Shown here piece after piece: positions 60,901 to 61,040 of a stretch of 64,000 bases of DNA. Under the pieces are notes generated by a model. It made no database searches. It was given only the letters and a program-made list of their open reading frames with translations, and was not told the DNA's origin. Location: the NCBI GenBank assembly GCA_035578175.1, contig JAQMRL010000008.1, positions 91,748,541-91,812,540 of the forward strand, read 5' to 3'. A program made the position numbers and the translations under genes. This DNA is from Catonia carolina (Eukaryota; Arthropoda; Insecta; Hemiptera; Achilidae). The stretch's first letter is position 1. Every line of letters begins with the position of its first letter.

Positions 60901-61040
60901 CACAAATTTAGTGTGTCCCTTGGATTTTCTTTGGAAGAAAATCCAATAAATCTACGTAATACAAACAGATCAAAACCAGAATATTTAACAATCTTCTTGA
61001 TAAAGTCTTTAGTCACATTTTTATTTGGACCGGATAAAAT
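656..61040 (-). CDS. UTP20: UTP20 (small-subunit processome component 20), 19 internal exons
   Basis: Spliced gene on the minus strand; the 19 exons are listed separately. UTP20 is a very large HEAT/ARM-repeat protein of the nucleolar SSU processome (U3 snoRNP), needed for pre-rRNA cleavages that yield 18S rRNA. The translated exons match UTP20 in order, for example PVTVHDYRGKLNLLQK, LQYLLGVLYVNFKLIWDPV, VLRFLAGCQHSEV and TKGFQVHVLVYTLH, as I recall the family from memory. All introns are GT-AG and every exon junction keeps frame: 4605 nt, 1535 codons, no stop. The usual family length is about 2,700-2,800 residues, so this is the middle half; the first exons lie beyond 64000 and the last before 1. 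Two acidic low-complexity segments (exons 6 and 18) fall where the family is variable. The gene looks intact and under constraint despite the transposon load. Confidence 0.95.
1008..1190 (+). repeat. Penelope-like terminal repeat fragment with decayed hammerhead
   Basis: Starts with a stretch (ATAAATCTTTATAATGCATC) shared with 1555 and 46308. At 1144 it carries the hammerhead core CTGATGA followed by the GGTGGATCCACC hairpin, but the required GAAA is AAAA, so the ribozyme should be dead. From about 1191 to 1550 I see no recognisable gene. Confidence 0.6.
1665..1710 (-). ncRNA. Hammerhead ribozyme motif (left arm)
   Basis: On the minus strand: core CTGATGA, hairpin GGTGGATCCACC, GAAA, then ACACGTGT and the GTA cleavage triplet, as in the copy at 2846. 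Stem I has one mismatch relative to the right-arm copy (TTTTCT instead of TTTACT), so activity may be weaker. Confidence 0.75.
1820..2326 (-). pseudogene. GIY-YIG endonuclease domain of Penelope-like element (left arm)
   Basis: Open frame of 168 codons. The N-terminal ~40 residues are translated palindrome centre and unlikely to be native. From about residue 48 the GIY-YIG fold is visible: GVYKIDCGNEDCKKFYIGMT, then SRNFQVRYNEHKKALK. This matches the two-tyrosine signature, the Arg helix and the EH motif of Penelope-like endonucleases, which nick target DNA for reverse transcription. The C-terminus ends YEKG. The reverse transcriptase part is missing, so it cannot act alone. Confidence 0.8.
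2340..2735 (+). pseudogene. GIY-YIG endonuclease domain of Penelope-like element (right arm, broken)
   Basis: Mirror copy of the left-arm domain. It reads NKKGVYKIDCGNEDCKNFYI and then the Arg/EH motif (RYNEH), but small deletions around 2478-2482 break the frame before the C-terminal half. The remaining part (KYEMFHIYKYLKEQKQ) is recognisable in another frame up to the stop near 2735. Confidence 0.75.
2846..2889 (+). ncRNA. Type I hammerhead ribozyme
   Basis: Stem I TTTACT (2846-2851) pairs with AGTAGA (2884-2889), including one G-U. The core CTGATGA is at 2852-2858. Stem II is GGTG/CACC closing a GATC loop (2860-2871), with one extra T at 2859. GAA is at 2872-2874. Stem III is AC/GT with loop ACGT (2875-2882), followed by A at 2883 as the cleavage-site base. 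Hammerheads in Penelope-like elements are known; this copy has all core nucleotides. Confidence 0.82.
2953..3578. other. Intron stretch with nothing recognised
   Basis: AT-rich intron between UTP20 exons 18 and 19. The open frames on both strands show no domain and no conserved-looking composition. Confidence 0.5.
3579..4267 (-). CDS. UTP20: UTP20 exon 18 (largest exon)
   Basis: Acceptor TTTACAG|GCG and donor CCAGG|GTAAGT; enters in phase 0 and leaves with GG of a split Gly codon. It begins ALGTVCKLLSWHQYETIL and ends LLKHLPVKILEQNLPG, both typical of UTP20. Between them lies an acidic, probably disordered insert (about residues 60-120 of the exon; many E/D, EGDEDDEDEKSDENE). 689 nt. Confidence 0.95.
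4572..4742 (-). repeat. tRNA-derived SINE-A copy
   Basis: Reverse copy of the family at 58702. The tRNA-like head with box B (GGGATTCGAACCC on the plus strand) lies at 4678-4742. The body has ATGAAAAAATGCCGTGCC, and a T-rich end at 4572-4583 corresponds to the A tail. Confidence 0.8.
4912..5690 (+). pseudogene. LINE ORF2 C-terminal fragment
   Basis: 5'-truncated non-LTR retrotransposon. It reads FKYLGEIITQNLNEKPSIQ, then ASETLFHLN, RIGRTCINKKYQKDG, RRLGFFGHIMRMQ and the basic tail near 5600. These are typical of the region after the reverse transcriptase in insect LINEs. Two overlapping frames (4912-5304 and 5213-5662) show one frameshift near 5300. The 3' end is A-rich (5700-5709). Related fragments lie at 14500 and 40270. 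Confidence 0.82.
5711..6318. other. Intron stretch with nothing recognised
   Basis: No domain-bearing frame, no terminal repeats and no match to the other repeat families in this window were seen. Confidence 0.4.
6322..7203 (+). mobile_element. Internally deleted mariner element
   Basis: Terminal inverted repeats CGAGGGGGTACCCAAAAGTA and its complement (7175-7203), with a TA at the left. The transposase starts at 6485 (ERAAEKFCF-like helix-turn-helix, DKPCSGRPSTA) and resumes at 6887 with YLSDLAPCDFFLFPHMKK, the third catalytic Asp block. The middle, with the first two catalytic Asp residues, is deleted. Non-autonomous relic. Confidence 0.85.
7546..7684 (-). CDS. UTP20: UTP20 exon 17
   Basis: Acceptor TTTAG|A at 7685-7686 and donor GAG|GTAAGT after 7546. 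It completes the split Lys codon of exon 16 and reads LSKVLSSLKKSPCSRTITQF, ending LVDAAIE in phase 0. 139 nt. Confidence 0.92.
7737..8650 (+). repeat. Interspersed repeat R1, complete copy
   Basis: Begins TTTTTACTTTCTCTTGCC and ends GGCAAGAGAAAGT plus TGTGTGAGTGTTTTACACC. The start and near-end 13-mers (ACTTTCTCTTGCC / GGCAAGAGAAAGT) are inverted repeats. It carries a TG microsatellite near 7878. The class is unresolved (non-autonomous DNA element or other). The frame at 7781 is shared by several copies, but its drift suggests repeat structure rather than a gene. Confidence 0.75.
8651..8787 (-). repeat. tRNA-derived SINE-A copy
   Basis: Reverse copy of the SINE seen at 58702: T-rich tail near 8651-8670, GCTAATGCAGATGGTGAACGA body, and box-B complement GGGATTCAAACCC. 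The 5' head is truncated after GCATGATGAGAG. Confidence 0.75.
9187..10118 (+). repeat. Interspersed repeat R1, complete copy
   Basis: Same orientation and organisation as the copy at 7737, about 540 bp downstream of it. The TG stretch near 9326 has a different length. It ends GTGAGTGTTTCACACCAGA at 10118. Confidence 0.75.
10195..10404 (-). pseudogene. Possible transposase N-terminus fragment
   Basis: Frame with MADEPSSSRS, then KPLQSGEKTIAINVFNKL, a layout (Ser-rich start, then a basic helix) seen at the start of some insect DNA-transposon proteins. A second frame continues at about 10200-10140 with TAENTSVSCSSVHRVRKEF, which resembles a helix-turn-helix. No catalytic part was found; the identity is tentative. 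Confidence 0.35.
10450..11210. other. Intron stretch with nothing recognised
   Basis: AT-rich; a poly-T run at 10697-10710. No gene or repeat family was recognised. Confidence 0.4.
11213..12224 (-). mobile_element. Internally deleted mariner element with 77-bp tandem duplication
   Basis: Inverted repeats CGAGGTGTGATCAAAAAGTA at both ends, with TA at 12225. Minus-strand transposase pieces are EIVLKNHRITIREIADGLNI (helix-turn-helix), MNIAQDMLNDVNDDPDLLKR and TGDETWVYGYD (first Asp), then a jump to KSAFQKCFDDWKKRWHKC near the C-terminus. The second and third Asp blocks are deleted. A 77-bp unit (11522 and 11599) is duplicated in tandem and shifts the frame. Confidence 0.87.
12368..12615 (+). 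pseudogene. Exon-like orphan ORF (unidentified)
   Basis: Open frame within 12311-12628 that looks coding: WLVGLEASQPEVLRFWDSV, then SSVWNLAKRRFQEAEGSNFY, then a charged helix EKTRREQEEAEEREILIRR. It is preceded by a pyrimidine tract and CAG (about 12365-12381) and followed by GTAAGC near 12613, so it could be a captured or nested-gene exon. It lies between two mariner relics. I do not recognise the family. Confidence 0.4.
12665..13591 (+). mobile_element. Internally deleted mariner element
   Basis: Perfect-looking inverted repeats CAGGGTTTGTATAAAAAGTA at both ends, flanked by TA (12663 and 13592). The transposase starts in the 12850 region (EQRVNIKFCVKLKKTPTETL, QVFQWHKNF) and is interrupted by a stop at about 13008. 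The region after VGIDKT jumps to near the C-terminus. GC-richer than its surroundings. Non-autonomous. Confidence 0.87.
13684..13817 (-). CDS. UTP20: UTP20 exon 16
   Basis: Acceptor AACAG|GTT and donor CTAAA|GTAAGT. It reads VRECSELNQILKDLLPL, then EVDFFENLQHLQSHRRVRA, the very conserved 'DFFEN...HRR.RA' block of UTP20. It leaves in phase 2 (AA). 134 nt. No long open frame with a Met marks this exon; it was found by splice-phase matching. Confidence 0.92.
14330..14495 (+). repeat. Decayed Penelope-like terminal repeat
   Basis: Shares TGTATCTTCAGTCATTTGTA and the block around a decayed hammerhead (CTTGATGACAATGGAACCAC) with the elements at 1008 and 2846. The core is mutated, so no ribozyme activity is expected. 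13830-14330 holds nothing recognised. Confidence 0.5.
14510..15300 (+). pseudogene. Decayed LINE ORF2 C-terminal fragment
   Basis: Degenerate relative of the LINE at 4912: KFNYLGELIS-like start near 14607, FYSHLVRLPEERLTKKLLNY (14957 onward), WLREIGKDLEELEI, and an A-rich 3' end with CCAATGAGGGCC near 15280. Many stops. Confidence 0.65.
15360..15960. repeat. Weak two-unit tandem repeat
   Basis: Blocks around 15470-15530 and 15760-15830 resemble each other (GTTGAGAAACC / ATTGAGAAACC, then a 'GATC' and 'AGTTTT' pattern), suggesting a degenerate direct repeat of about 300 bp. No gene seen. Confidence 0.3.
15970..16161 (-). CDS. UTP20: UTP20 exon 15
   Basis: Acceptor TTTTACAG|GAA and donor ATATG|GTAAGT; phase 0 at both ends, 64 codons. 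It reads EKDLSLRDYSAQCLRYLC through QESTFLLGYM, a HEAT-repeat segment. Confidence 0.92.
16640..17265. repeat. Degenerate tandem repeat, ~125-170 bp units
   Basis: Units beginning GTGGGCCTG(A/G)ATTGGGTTTGAAG recur at about 16740 and 17015, with shorter relatives at 16677 and 17141. Each contains 'CCGGAAGTG(G/A)CCCAAAACCG' and 'AAATCAAAGT'. The array is split by a LINE insertion (16868-16997). Confidence 0.6.
16868..16997 (+). mobile_element. 5'-truncated LINE 3' end
   Basis: The frame reads LQDIRIQKVYQDRDRWRHIV, then HSSPTRPAGRIPR and a stop: the C-terminal end of a LINE ORF2. It is followed by a (GAT)n tail. Flanking direct repeat AGCTACAC on both sides (about 16859 and 16998) indicates target-site duplication. 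Confidence 0.72.
17409..17800 (+). repeat. SINE-B copy
   Basis: Member of the ~390-bp retroposon family also at 25987, 36223 (reverse), 45891, 50190 and 55107. It starts CATAACAGACAGG and ends GGCTGATGACCTAAACAACA. The flanking direct repeat AACTTATTTAA supports retroposition. No tRNA-type boxes at the 5' end. Confidence 0.85.
17837..18786 (+). mobile_element. IS630/Tc1-mariner type element, internally deleted
   Basis: Inverted repeats GGGTGATTCAAAAAGAG.GCCGGTTTT at both ends, with TA after the right end. The transposase begins at about 18002 (EKFTIAQRVLIVKTFYQ) and has the helix-turn-helix part (NEAPNESTVRRLMKKFFETG, SGRRRSGRTEQNVALV). After a deletion it resumes as SCDLTPCDFHLWGHLKSLVY and ends at IIFHT, stop 18681. 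The first two acidic catalytic residues are gone. Confidence 0.83.
18690..18838. repeat. Left arm of inverted repeat around UTP20 exon 14
   Basis: This stretch (end of the 17837 element plus ~50 bp of flank) is repeated in reverse complement at 19405-19553. The shared flank (ATTGTTGAACAGAAATTAAT) is not part of the transposon end, so this is not simply two insertions. Confidence 0.75.
18877..19066 (-). CDS. UTP20: UTP20 exon 14
   Basis: Acceptor TTTTAG|G and donor ACT|GTAAGT. It completes the split Arg codon of exon 13 and reads KDSGIDVDLIEDLNSYDERW through IHTCFHFLRT in phase 0. 190 nt. It sits in the loop of a ~148-bp inverted repeat. Confidence 0.92.
19405..19553. repeat. Right arm of inverted repeat around UTP20 exon 14
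   Basis: Reverse complement of 18690-18838, including the transposon terminus GGGTGATTCAAAAAGAGTGC and its neighbouring flank. Confidence 0.75.
19740..20603 (+). mobile_element. Possible piggyBac-like remnant with acidic mini-ORF
   Basis: Direct motifs ACGGCAAACGTAT(G/C)TCATACG recur near 19845-19915. A short frame at 20190-20315 reads MSRDASDCFAEDSGSELDDT and more acidic residues, resembling the acidic start of piggyBac transposases. The block ends TGGAAGTG next to TTAA (about 20597-20603). The left end was not found, so the class is tentative. Confidence 0.35.
20869..21045 (-). mobile_element. Mariner 3'-end fragment
   Basis: Terminal repeat CGAGGTGTGGCAATTAAATA, then the reverse-strand C-terminus of a transposase (LTEVDFQHCIQQREIHMERF). 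The rest is missing. Related to the family at 44066. Confidence 0.7.
21130..22055. other. Intron stretch with nothing recognised
   Basis: AT-rich, no coding signal; no member of the repeat families seen elsewhere in this window. Confidence 0.4.
22056..22437 (-). CDS. UTP20: UTP20 exon 13
   Basis: Acceptor TTCATAG|G and donor GCAAG|GTAAT. It joins A|GT to give Ser, then reads NQNLNYGSFLILDHIPSVLE, a basic KLSKKNRKYNLGKRD stretch, and HEAT sequence ending RIIVSIAR. It leaves in phase 2. 382 nt. Confidence 0.94.
22533..23228 (+). repeat. Interspersed repeat R1, part 1 (5'-truncated, split)
   Basis: Begins inside the family at GACCCCCTGAACCCAAAAAA and breaks at the TTAA where the piggyBac-type element (23233-24281) inserted. 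It resumes at 24287. Confidence 0.7.
23233..24281 (+). mobile_element. piggyBac-derived non-autonomous element, copy 1
   Basis: Flanked by TTAA on both sides (23229 and 24282), with short inverted ends CACTTTG/CAAAGTG. About 1.05 kb. Around 23765-23940 is a decayed C-terminal cysteine-rich domain of piggyBac transposase: CKVCSENKIHYGK, then in another frame CDCAVALCIPDCFRIYHTKA. A stop and a frameshift sit inside it. Copy 2 at 47294 has the same lesions. Confidence 0.8.
24287..24590 (+). repeat. Interspersed repeat R1, part 2, with tRNA-like insertion
   Basis: Continues R1 (TTTTGAGGTTAGGTTTTTGT ... GTGAGTGTTTCACACCAGAT). About 24330-24505 is foreign. Its reverse strand has a box-B-like CCTGGGTTCGATTCTCG, suggesting an inserted tRNA-derived SINE. 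Confidence 0.55.
24671..25623 (+). mobile_element. Decayed mariner element
   Basis: Imperfect inverted repeats (CGAGATGTGTCCCAAAAGTA at left; related complement at 25585-25623). The N-terminus reads CINIKFCFKLKNSCTEMIEM, then QIKERYKRFKIGR. After a deletion the C-terminal half reads QSPYIPDIAPCDFWMFPKLK with in-frame stops and ends near YFEGCHKPDDKE. Not functional. Confidence 0.82.
25712..25953 (-). CDS. UTP20: UTP20 exon 12
   Basis: Acceptor TTTTAG|A and donor CCAA|GTGAGT. It completes the split Arg codon and reads YFSLLGKRDDTNSLNPLTSV, then an acidic stretch (LQDLEDEQNNEDGD). It leaves in phase 1. 242 nt. Confidence 0.92.
25987..26410 (+). repeat. SINE-B copy
   Basis: Full-length member with a partial duplication of its 5' hairpin (25990-26050). 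It ends in (CAA)n. Flanking direct repeat TACATACCAT at both ends. Confidence 0.85.
26456..26621 (+). repeat. tRNA-derived SINE-A copy
   Basis: tRNA-like head GGCCGCATTGGCGTAGTTGG with a degenerate box B (GGGTTAGAATCCC), body through GCAGTAATTGCAAAACCG, and an A-rich tail. Same family as 58702. The 26630-27080 interval beyond it shows nothing recognised. Confidence 0.8.
27086..27183 (-). CDS. UTP20: UTP20 exon 11 (smallest)
   Basis: Acceptor TTTTCCAG|GTG and donor CCAAG|GTAAA. It reads VCVWPWLPKLPTEGVHSPTH, then LLKLFMAWSRFP, the conserved 'VWP...PLLKL...WS' block of UTP20. Enters phase 0, leaves phase 2. 98 nt. Confidence 0.92.
27190..27610. other. Intron stretch with nothing recognised
   Basis: AT-rich; a short local duplication (GAGTCCTTT.. 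near 27510-27540) only. Confidence 0.4.
27628..28167 (+). mobile_element. Short LINE derivative with target-site duplication
   Basis: Flanked by the direct repeat ATTAATAAAAAA (27616 and 28168). The left half is GC-rich non-coding sequence (CCAGGTGGCGGATAGGGGAA). The right half encodes a LINE C-terminus (TWAEQVRRDLDNAQLTSEDA, KERKRAISEKMRTSWRTRRK, stop 28133), followed by an (AAT)n tail. It looks like a LINE with its middle deleted, not merely 5'-truncated. Confidence 0.65.
28921..30065. mobile_element. Unclassified TIR element with internal duplication
   Basis: Ends are inverted: TTGGACAGTTCGAATTGGCA at left and, in reverse complement, GTGGACAATTCGAACTGGCA at right. Inside, ~300-bp units starting near 29090 and 29388 are tandem duplicates. 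Each carries a mini-ORF with MSQSRIGVIIFRK; the second continues to an acidic end (DDSSDSSEDDDAKYG) at 29713. No transposase. 28180-28920 holds nothing recognised. Confidence 0.55.
30070..31075. other. Intron stretch; short local repeats only
   Basis: A direct repeat TACAAGGGTGTAAAAAGCC(C/T)GA at about 30420 and 30443, and a local inverted motif around 30655-30690 (AATCTAGTGGAACACTAGAT). Otherwise nothing recognised. Confidence 0.4.
31076..31413 (-). CDS. UTP20: UTP20 exon 10
   Basis: Acceptor TTAACAG|AT and donor GAG|GTAAT. The codon split G|AT gives Asp, then TSMETIKYIDSTLDLGSMIP through DTVFE in phase 0. 338 nt of HEAT-repeat sequence (LLKILFCIGRIVVCALKERD). Confidence 0.94.
31598..31740 (+). 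repeat. LTR family A, 5' fragment
   Basis: Starts TGTGACAATA and shares the GTAGATAATAGAGTGAAAAA and GTTATAAAAGGTTA blocks with the copies at 55985 and 58060. Truncated where Helitron-like sequence begins. Confidence 0.65.
31750..32010 (-). pseudogene. Helitron/Pif1-type helicase C-terminal fragment
   Basis: The frame reads ENFPDLEVITGAAKGRRVLL, then PIRLAFAITINKSQGQTFNK and VGFYLPQPVFSHGQLYV. This matches the C-terminal helicase motifs of Pif1-like/Helitron helicases (the 'AxTINKSQGQT' and 'VFSHGQLYVA' blocks). Only this end is present. Confidence 0.78.
32011..32850. other. Intron stretch; one direct repeat
   Basis: ACTTGCCCCCTCTCCAA recurs at about 32381 and 32465, indicating a short tandem duplication. 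No gene recognised. Confidence 0.4.
32876..33003 (-). pseudogene. Exon-like orphan ORF (unidentified)
   Basis: Minus-strand frame reads SIINLISITFQYLQLEQKNP, then GLTEALCKLINVWKNSSSGF, with a possible AAG acceptor before it and ACT|GTAATG after it. It looks like helical-repeat coding sequence but does not fit the UTP20 order: exons 9 and 10 join directly in frame without it. It may be a captured gene fragment. Confidence 0.3.
33800..33966 (-). CDS. UTP20: UTP20 exon 9
   Basis: Acceptor TTACAG|A and donor AAAG|GTAAT. It completes the Arg codon split with exon 8 and reads ILYGKMLNKSGVRANGKSAG, then VLRFLAGCQHSEV and IYTPFFK. It leaves in phase 1. 167 nt. A near copy of the donor lies 38 nt downstream (see findings). 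Confidence 0.93.
34129..35430 (-). mobile_element. Mariner fragment split by a piggyBac-like element
   Basis: Left terminal repeat CGAGGTTTGATAAAAAAAAT at 34129. It continues after the nested element at 35209 with the reverse-strand transposase C-terminus (GIPKSEFQKCFQDPKMHWHK, CIICKRNYFEGDKIDMDE). Truncated near 35430, where R1 sequence begins. Confidence 0.75.
34173..35208. mobile_element. piggyBac-like MITE in TTAA
   Basis: Perfect inverted repeat CCTTTTGAGGACTA at both ends, flanked by TTAA (34169 and 35209). 1036 bp. Subterminal motifs ACGTACC(C/G)GT(A/G)CG recur near 35090-35190. A CA/TG-rich purine-pyrimidine block lies at 34360-34386. No ORF; non-autonomous. Confidence 0.82.
35440..35998 (-). 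repeat. Interspersed repeat R1, diverged reverse copy
   Basis: Reverse orientation; recognisable blocks include AAAGTTGTAGG-type repeats near 35540-35570 and the family start near 35990. It is more diverged than the other copies. Confidence 0.65.
36223..36568 (-). repeat. SINE-B copy, reversed
   Basis: Begins with the reverse of the family 3' end (GTTTAGGTCAAGAGCCGAAA) and runs to TTTTTTTTAGCCCTGGACCC. The 5' hairpin is lost. Confidence 0.8.
36628..36753 (-). CDS. UTP20: UTP20 exon 8
   Basis: Acceptor TTTCAG|G and donor ATGAG|GTAAAT. It completes the split Arg codon and reads DHLFGLIDDKSFKDEIVLFR through PEHRQDLIPIVM, leaving in phase 2. 126 nt. Confidence 0.92.
36828..37482 (+). repeat. 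GC-rich solo LTR (family B)
   Basis: 655 bp, TGTCACCG ... CGGTGACA, flanked by the 4-bp duplication ACAC (36824 and 37483), as for Ty3/Gypsy-type LTRs. A TATA box (CTATATAAA, 37012-37020) precedes a likely transcription start. GC content is far above the surroundings, so the open frames here are compositional. Confidence 0.8.
37500..37965. other. Intron stretch with nothing recognised
   Basis: Very A-rich sequence next to UTP20 exon 7; no features. Confidence 0.5.
37970..38146 (-). CDS. UTP20: UTP20 exon 7
   Basis: Acceptor TTACACAG|G and donor TATCG|GTAAGT. It completes Lys from exon 6 and reads LLAHMCIFGKIRDPNSMYQE, then LLTHKNPEVQKSALNCILTY and KNKDVAPYR split at the Arg. 177 nt. Confidence 0.93.
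38265..38951 (+). repeat. Solo LTR, family A, complete
   Basis: 687 bp from TGTGACAATATAG to AAGTGTCACA, with 4-bp flanking duplication GTAT (38261 and 38952). A TATA-like CTATATAAAG lies at 38581. Relatives at 31598, 55985 and 58060. No internal retrotransposon coding region seen next to it. Confidence 0.82.
38956..40260. other. Intron stretch, probably old repeat debris
   Basis: 39050-39480 is GC-richer and resembles retrotransposon 3' debris (ATGGATAATGGAAAGGAAGG), but I could not find a domain. The rest is AT-rich and featureless. Confidence 0.35.
40270..40610 (+). pseudogene. LINE ORF2 C-terminal fragment
   Basis: Reads MRRYIEEIKRDLNEIGLAID, then EIRKQRSDCLKKYWQK and stop. The 3' sequence TGGTCCAATGTGGCC plus an A run matches the 3' ends of the related fragments at 4912 and 14510. 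Confidence 0.72.
40702..41372. mobile_element. Tc1/mariner-type MITE with internal palindrome
   Basis: Ends (A/C)AG(A/G)GTGATTCAAAACTATACG and then CAATCTCTTGGGATCTCA, inverted at the two ends, with TA flanks (40700 and 41373). 671 bp, no ORF. Within it, 40753-40903 is a near-perfect hairpin centred on AGCTGATAATGATCAGCT. Confidence 0.8.
41620..41835 (-). CDS. UTP20: UTP20 exon 6
   Basis: Acceptor TTTATAG|A and donor ATGAA|GTAAGT. CA+A gives Gln, then VEYYKLNSEIASNWNIKIKP, an acidic insert (EDASENKMEEDNPEKDDD), and LPKFGIPGKFAM. It leaves in phase 2. 216 nt. Confidence 0.92.
41880..43338. other. Intron stretch with nothing recognised
   Basis: AT-rich; poly-T at 42487-42500 and an (ATT)n microsatellite at 42899-42917. 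No gene. Confidence 0.45.
43348..43700 (-). repeat. tRNA-derived SINE-C, full length
   Basis: On the minus strand the head has box A (TGGTGTAGTGGTCAGCG) and box B (GGTTCGATTCC), followed by a body with CTGGCATTTTTTCATCTG and ending in a (TAG/TAA)n tail. Flanking direct repeat ATGGTATTA (43339 and 43701). Confidence 0.83.
43850..43950 (+). repeat. tRNA-like SINE fragment
   Basis: Box-A-like TTGGTCTAGTGGTAAAG and box-B-like GGTTCCAGGGTCAAATCC with correct order and an elongated spacing. A degraded tRNA-derived repeat rather than a tRNA gene. Confidence 0.5.
44131..44472 (-). pseudogene. Mariner transposase C-terminal half (in derivative A)
   Basis: 113-codon frame: WVVHQDNAPAHSALSARNKR (second catalytic Asp), then EHPPYSPDLAPCDFYLFPKV (third Asp, D34D spacing type) and the end ERCRDREGVYIAGDNK. 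The beginning of the protein is absent or elsewhere in the loop. Confidence 0.8.
44769..44894 (-). repeat. SINE-A inserted in mariner derivative A
   Basis: Reverse copy with a T-rich end at 44769-44776 and box-B complement GGGATTCGAACCC. Clean 11-bp target duplication GAAATCTGCAT on both sides (44758 and 44895). It therefore inserted after the palindrome formed. Confidence 0.87.
45254..45413 (-). CDS. UTP20: UTP20 exon 5
   Basis: Acceptor TTTCCAG|AC and donor TTACA|GTAAGT. A+AC gives Asn, then DITNFYNKINKFNEKPDHWN, YRILLWKSMPEFSELCESKN and RDIVPLFFEFL. It leaves in phase 2. 160 nt. Found by splice matching; too short to stand out as an ORF. Confidence 0.92.
45891..46270 (+). repeat. SINE-B copy
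   Basis: Full length with the clearest 5' hairpin (AACGAACAG paired with CTGTTCGTT). Flanking direct repeat AGATAAGCCTT (45871 and 46279). Confidence 0.86.
46306..46810. repeat. Penelope-like terminal repeat fragments with hammerhead relics
   Basis: Begins with the family stretch ATAAATCTTTATAATGCATC. On the minus strand near 46424-46475 is a hammerhead-like core (CTGATGT, TGATGGATCCTCT, GAAA, CATGTCAGTAGAAAG) with changes at core positions. A fragment of the same type lies near 46785. 46811-47285 holds nothing recognised. Confidence 0.55.
47903..48433 (-). pseudogene. Mariner transposase C-terminal two-thirds (derivative B, left)
   Basis: Frame with KIMATVFWDRQGVLLIDFLE, FLHDNARPHTA (second catalytic Asp) and HPPYSPDLAPSDFHLFPRMK (third Asp), ending GDYVEK. 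The first ~15 residues derive from the inverted right arm. The first catalytic Asp and the DNA-binding domain are missing. Confidence 0.82.
48398..48674 (+). pseudogene. Mariner transposase C-terminal third (derivative B, right)
   Basis: Mirror copy beginning at NRTKELLDSFKWEVFPHPPY and ending GDYVEK. It differs from the left copy by few substitutions (for example DDDEE versus DDEEE), implying a recent origin of the palindrome. Confidence 0.8.
49358..49650 (-). pseudogene. LINE ORF2 C-terminal fragment
   Basis: Reads MLRCYVFSILLYGMEAWLLE, TDRITNRDMRDKMGIECELV and KKLQYLGHVIRG, the segment following the reverse transcriptase in several insect LINEs. It is a different LINE family from the one at 4912. 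Confidence 0.72.
49734..49959 (-). CDS. UTP20: UTP20 exon 4
   Basis: Acceptor TTTACAG|ATG and donor GATA|GTAAGT. It reads MIAESKHNTLPLQYLLGVLY, then VNFKLIWDPVVKIITSY and an acidic EEEIEEES near the end. Enters phase 0, leaves phase 1. 226 nt. The Met is internal, not a start. Confidence 0.94.
50190..50576 (+). repeat. SINE-B copy
   Basis: Inserted within a TIR-type host element. Direct repeat TACCCTAGGCTA at both ends (50168 and 50578). Confidence 0.85.
51454..52815 (-). mobile_element. Near full-length IS630/Tc1-mariner type transposon
   Basis: Inverted ends CA(G/T)GCGCTCATTAAGTCG at both ends. About 1.36 kb, which is close to the size of an intact element of this superfamily. The transposase is read on the minus strand with one frameshift. 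It is inserted in the hAT element at 50658. Confidence 0.85.
51700..52688 (-). pseudogene. IS630/Tc1-type transposase, one frameshift
   Basis: From about 52630 the protein reads MSFSQEQRVFLLELYFTSHS, with a helix-turn-helix (NKSTLTRLIQRFRETGTVAD), then the first catalytic Asp in VFFSDEAWFHLSGYVNSQNT. Near 51950 the frame shifts and continues WFQQDSATCHTSNETMSFLH (second Asp) and LWPPRSPDLTP. Another shift follows before a VFSCGVIS-like remnant of the third acidic block. Family placement (DDE/D of the IS630-Tc1-mariner superfamily) is from these motifs. Not functional as it stands. Confidence 0.82.
53941..54230. repeat. Penelope-like palindromic fragment with hammerhead relic
   Basis: Arms around 53990-54066 and 54150-54225 are reverse complements (CACTAACCTTTTTAAGCTG type). 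Between them, at 54108-54150, is a hammerhead-like sequence with core CTAATGA instead of CTGATGA, so G5 is lost and cleavage is not expected. Confidence 0.65.
54580..55100. other. Intron stretch with nothing recognised
   Basis: AT-rich, no domain-bearing frames. Confidence 0.4.
55107..55494 (+). repeat. SINE-B copy
   Basis: Full length. Flanking direct repeat AAAATTTACCTAC (55087 and 55495 regions). Confidence 0.86.
55796..55963 (-). CDS. UTP20: UTP20 exon 3
   Basis: Acceptor CTCTTTGCAG|GTA and donor TCCA|GTAAGT; 56 codons, phase 0 at both ends. It reads VRLQSANALLILLDDNAENL, then AESLPVTVHDYRGKLNLLQK, matching the highly conserved 'P.TV.DYR.KL..L.K' block. The upstream intron sequence is an LTR beginning about 20 bp away. 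Confidence 0.94.
55985..56563 (+). repeat. LTR family A, 3'-truncated
   Basis: Starts TGTGACAATATAG and ends in the AATTAGTTTATTATTTATTT block, then gives way to unrelated sequence. It abuts UTP20 exon 3. Confidence 0.75.
56710..56907 (-). pseudogene. pogo/Tigger (jerky-like) DNA-binding domain fragment
   Basis: Reads KCVAVTMKDKLNTTERLEKG, then ESVKLISGGFGVGVTTVKDW, the first helix-turn-helix of the CENP-B/pogo type N-terminal domain. The frame stops after QDTALE. The DDE domain is absent. The start is at 56907, preceded by about 200 bp of GC-richer sequence that could be its promoter region. Confidence 0.75.
57284..57362 (-). repeat. tRNA-like SINE head
   Basis: On the minus strand: TGGCATAGTGGTCAGCATC (box A) and CAGATTCAATTCCTGGC (box B). 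Degraded tRNA-derived repeat. The remainder of 57160-58055 holds nothing recognised. Confidence 0.5.
58060..59014 (+). repeat. LTR family A with SINE-A nested inside
   Basis: TGTGACAATATCG ... GATAAGTGTCACA; about 770 bp once the SINE is removed. The flanking 4-mers ATAA/ATAT match at three of four positions. It ends 46 bp from the splice donor of UTP20 exon 2. Confidence 0.8.
58702..58885 (+). repeat. tRNA-derived SINE-A, full length
   Basis: Head GCCGCATTGGCGAAGTTGGT (box A region) and GGGTTCGAATCCC (box B), body to GTCAGACTTAAAACC, A-rich tail. Target duplication TCATGATAATTAG on both sides. An anticodon-loop-like CTCATCA (CAT) hints at tRNA-Met origin, but the stem pairs poorly. Confidence 0.85.
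59060..59531 (-). CDS. UTP20: UTP20 exon 2 (in window)
   Basis: Acceptor TTTTTAG|G and donor CATCAG|GTAAGT. CT+G completes Leu, then SSDSTFSESLLNEIPAEIEL through VTGLSSPFHQ in phase 0. 472 nt of helical-repeat sequence (LIKTICNILNNYEKLDNKTV). Confidence 0.94.
59683..60658 (-). repeat. Interspersed repeat R1, reverse complete copy
   Basis: Whole family unit in reverse, from CTGGTGTGAAACACTCACAC to GGCAAGAGAAAGTAAAAA. The CA microsatellite at 60463-60522 is expanded and mixed with CGCACG units. Confidence 0.78.
60808..61040 (-). CDS. UTP20: UTP20 exon 1 (first in window, not the gene's first)
   Basis: Acceptor TTTTCAG|ATT and donor TATCT|GTAAGT. It reads ILSGPNKNVTKDFIKKIVKY through DFRSYL, leaving in phase 2. 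233 nt. Upstream exons (about the first 450 residues by comparison with the family) lie beyond 64000. Confidence 0.93.
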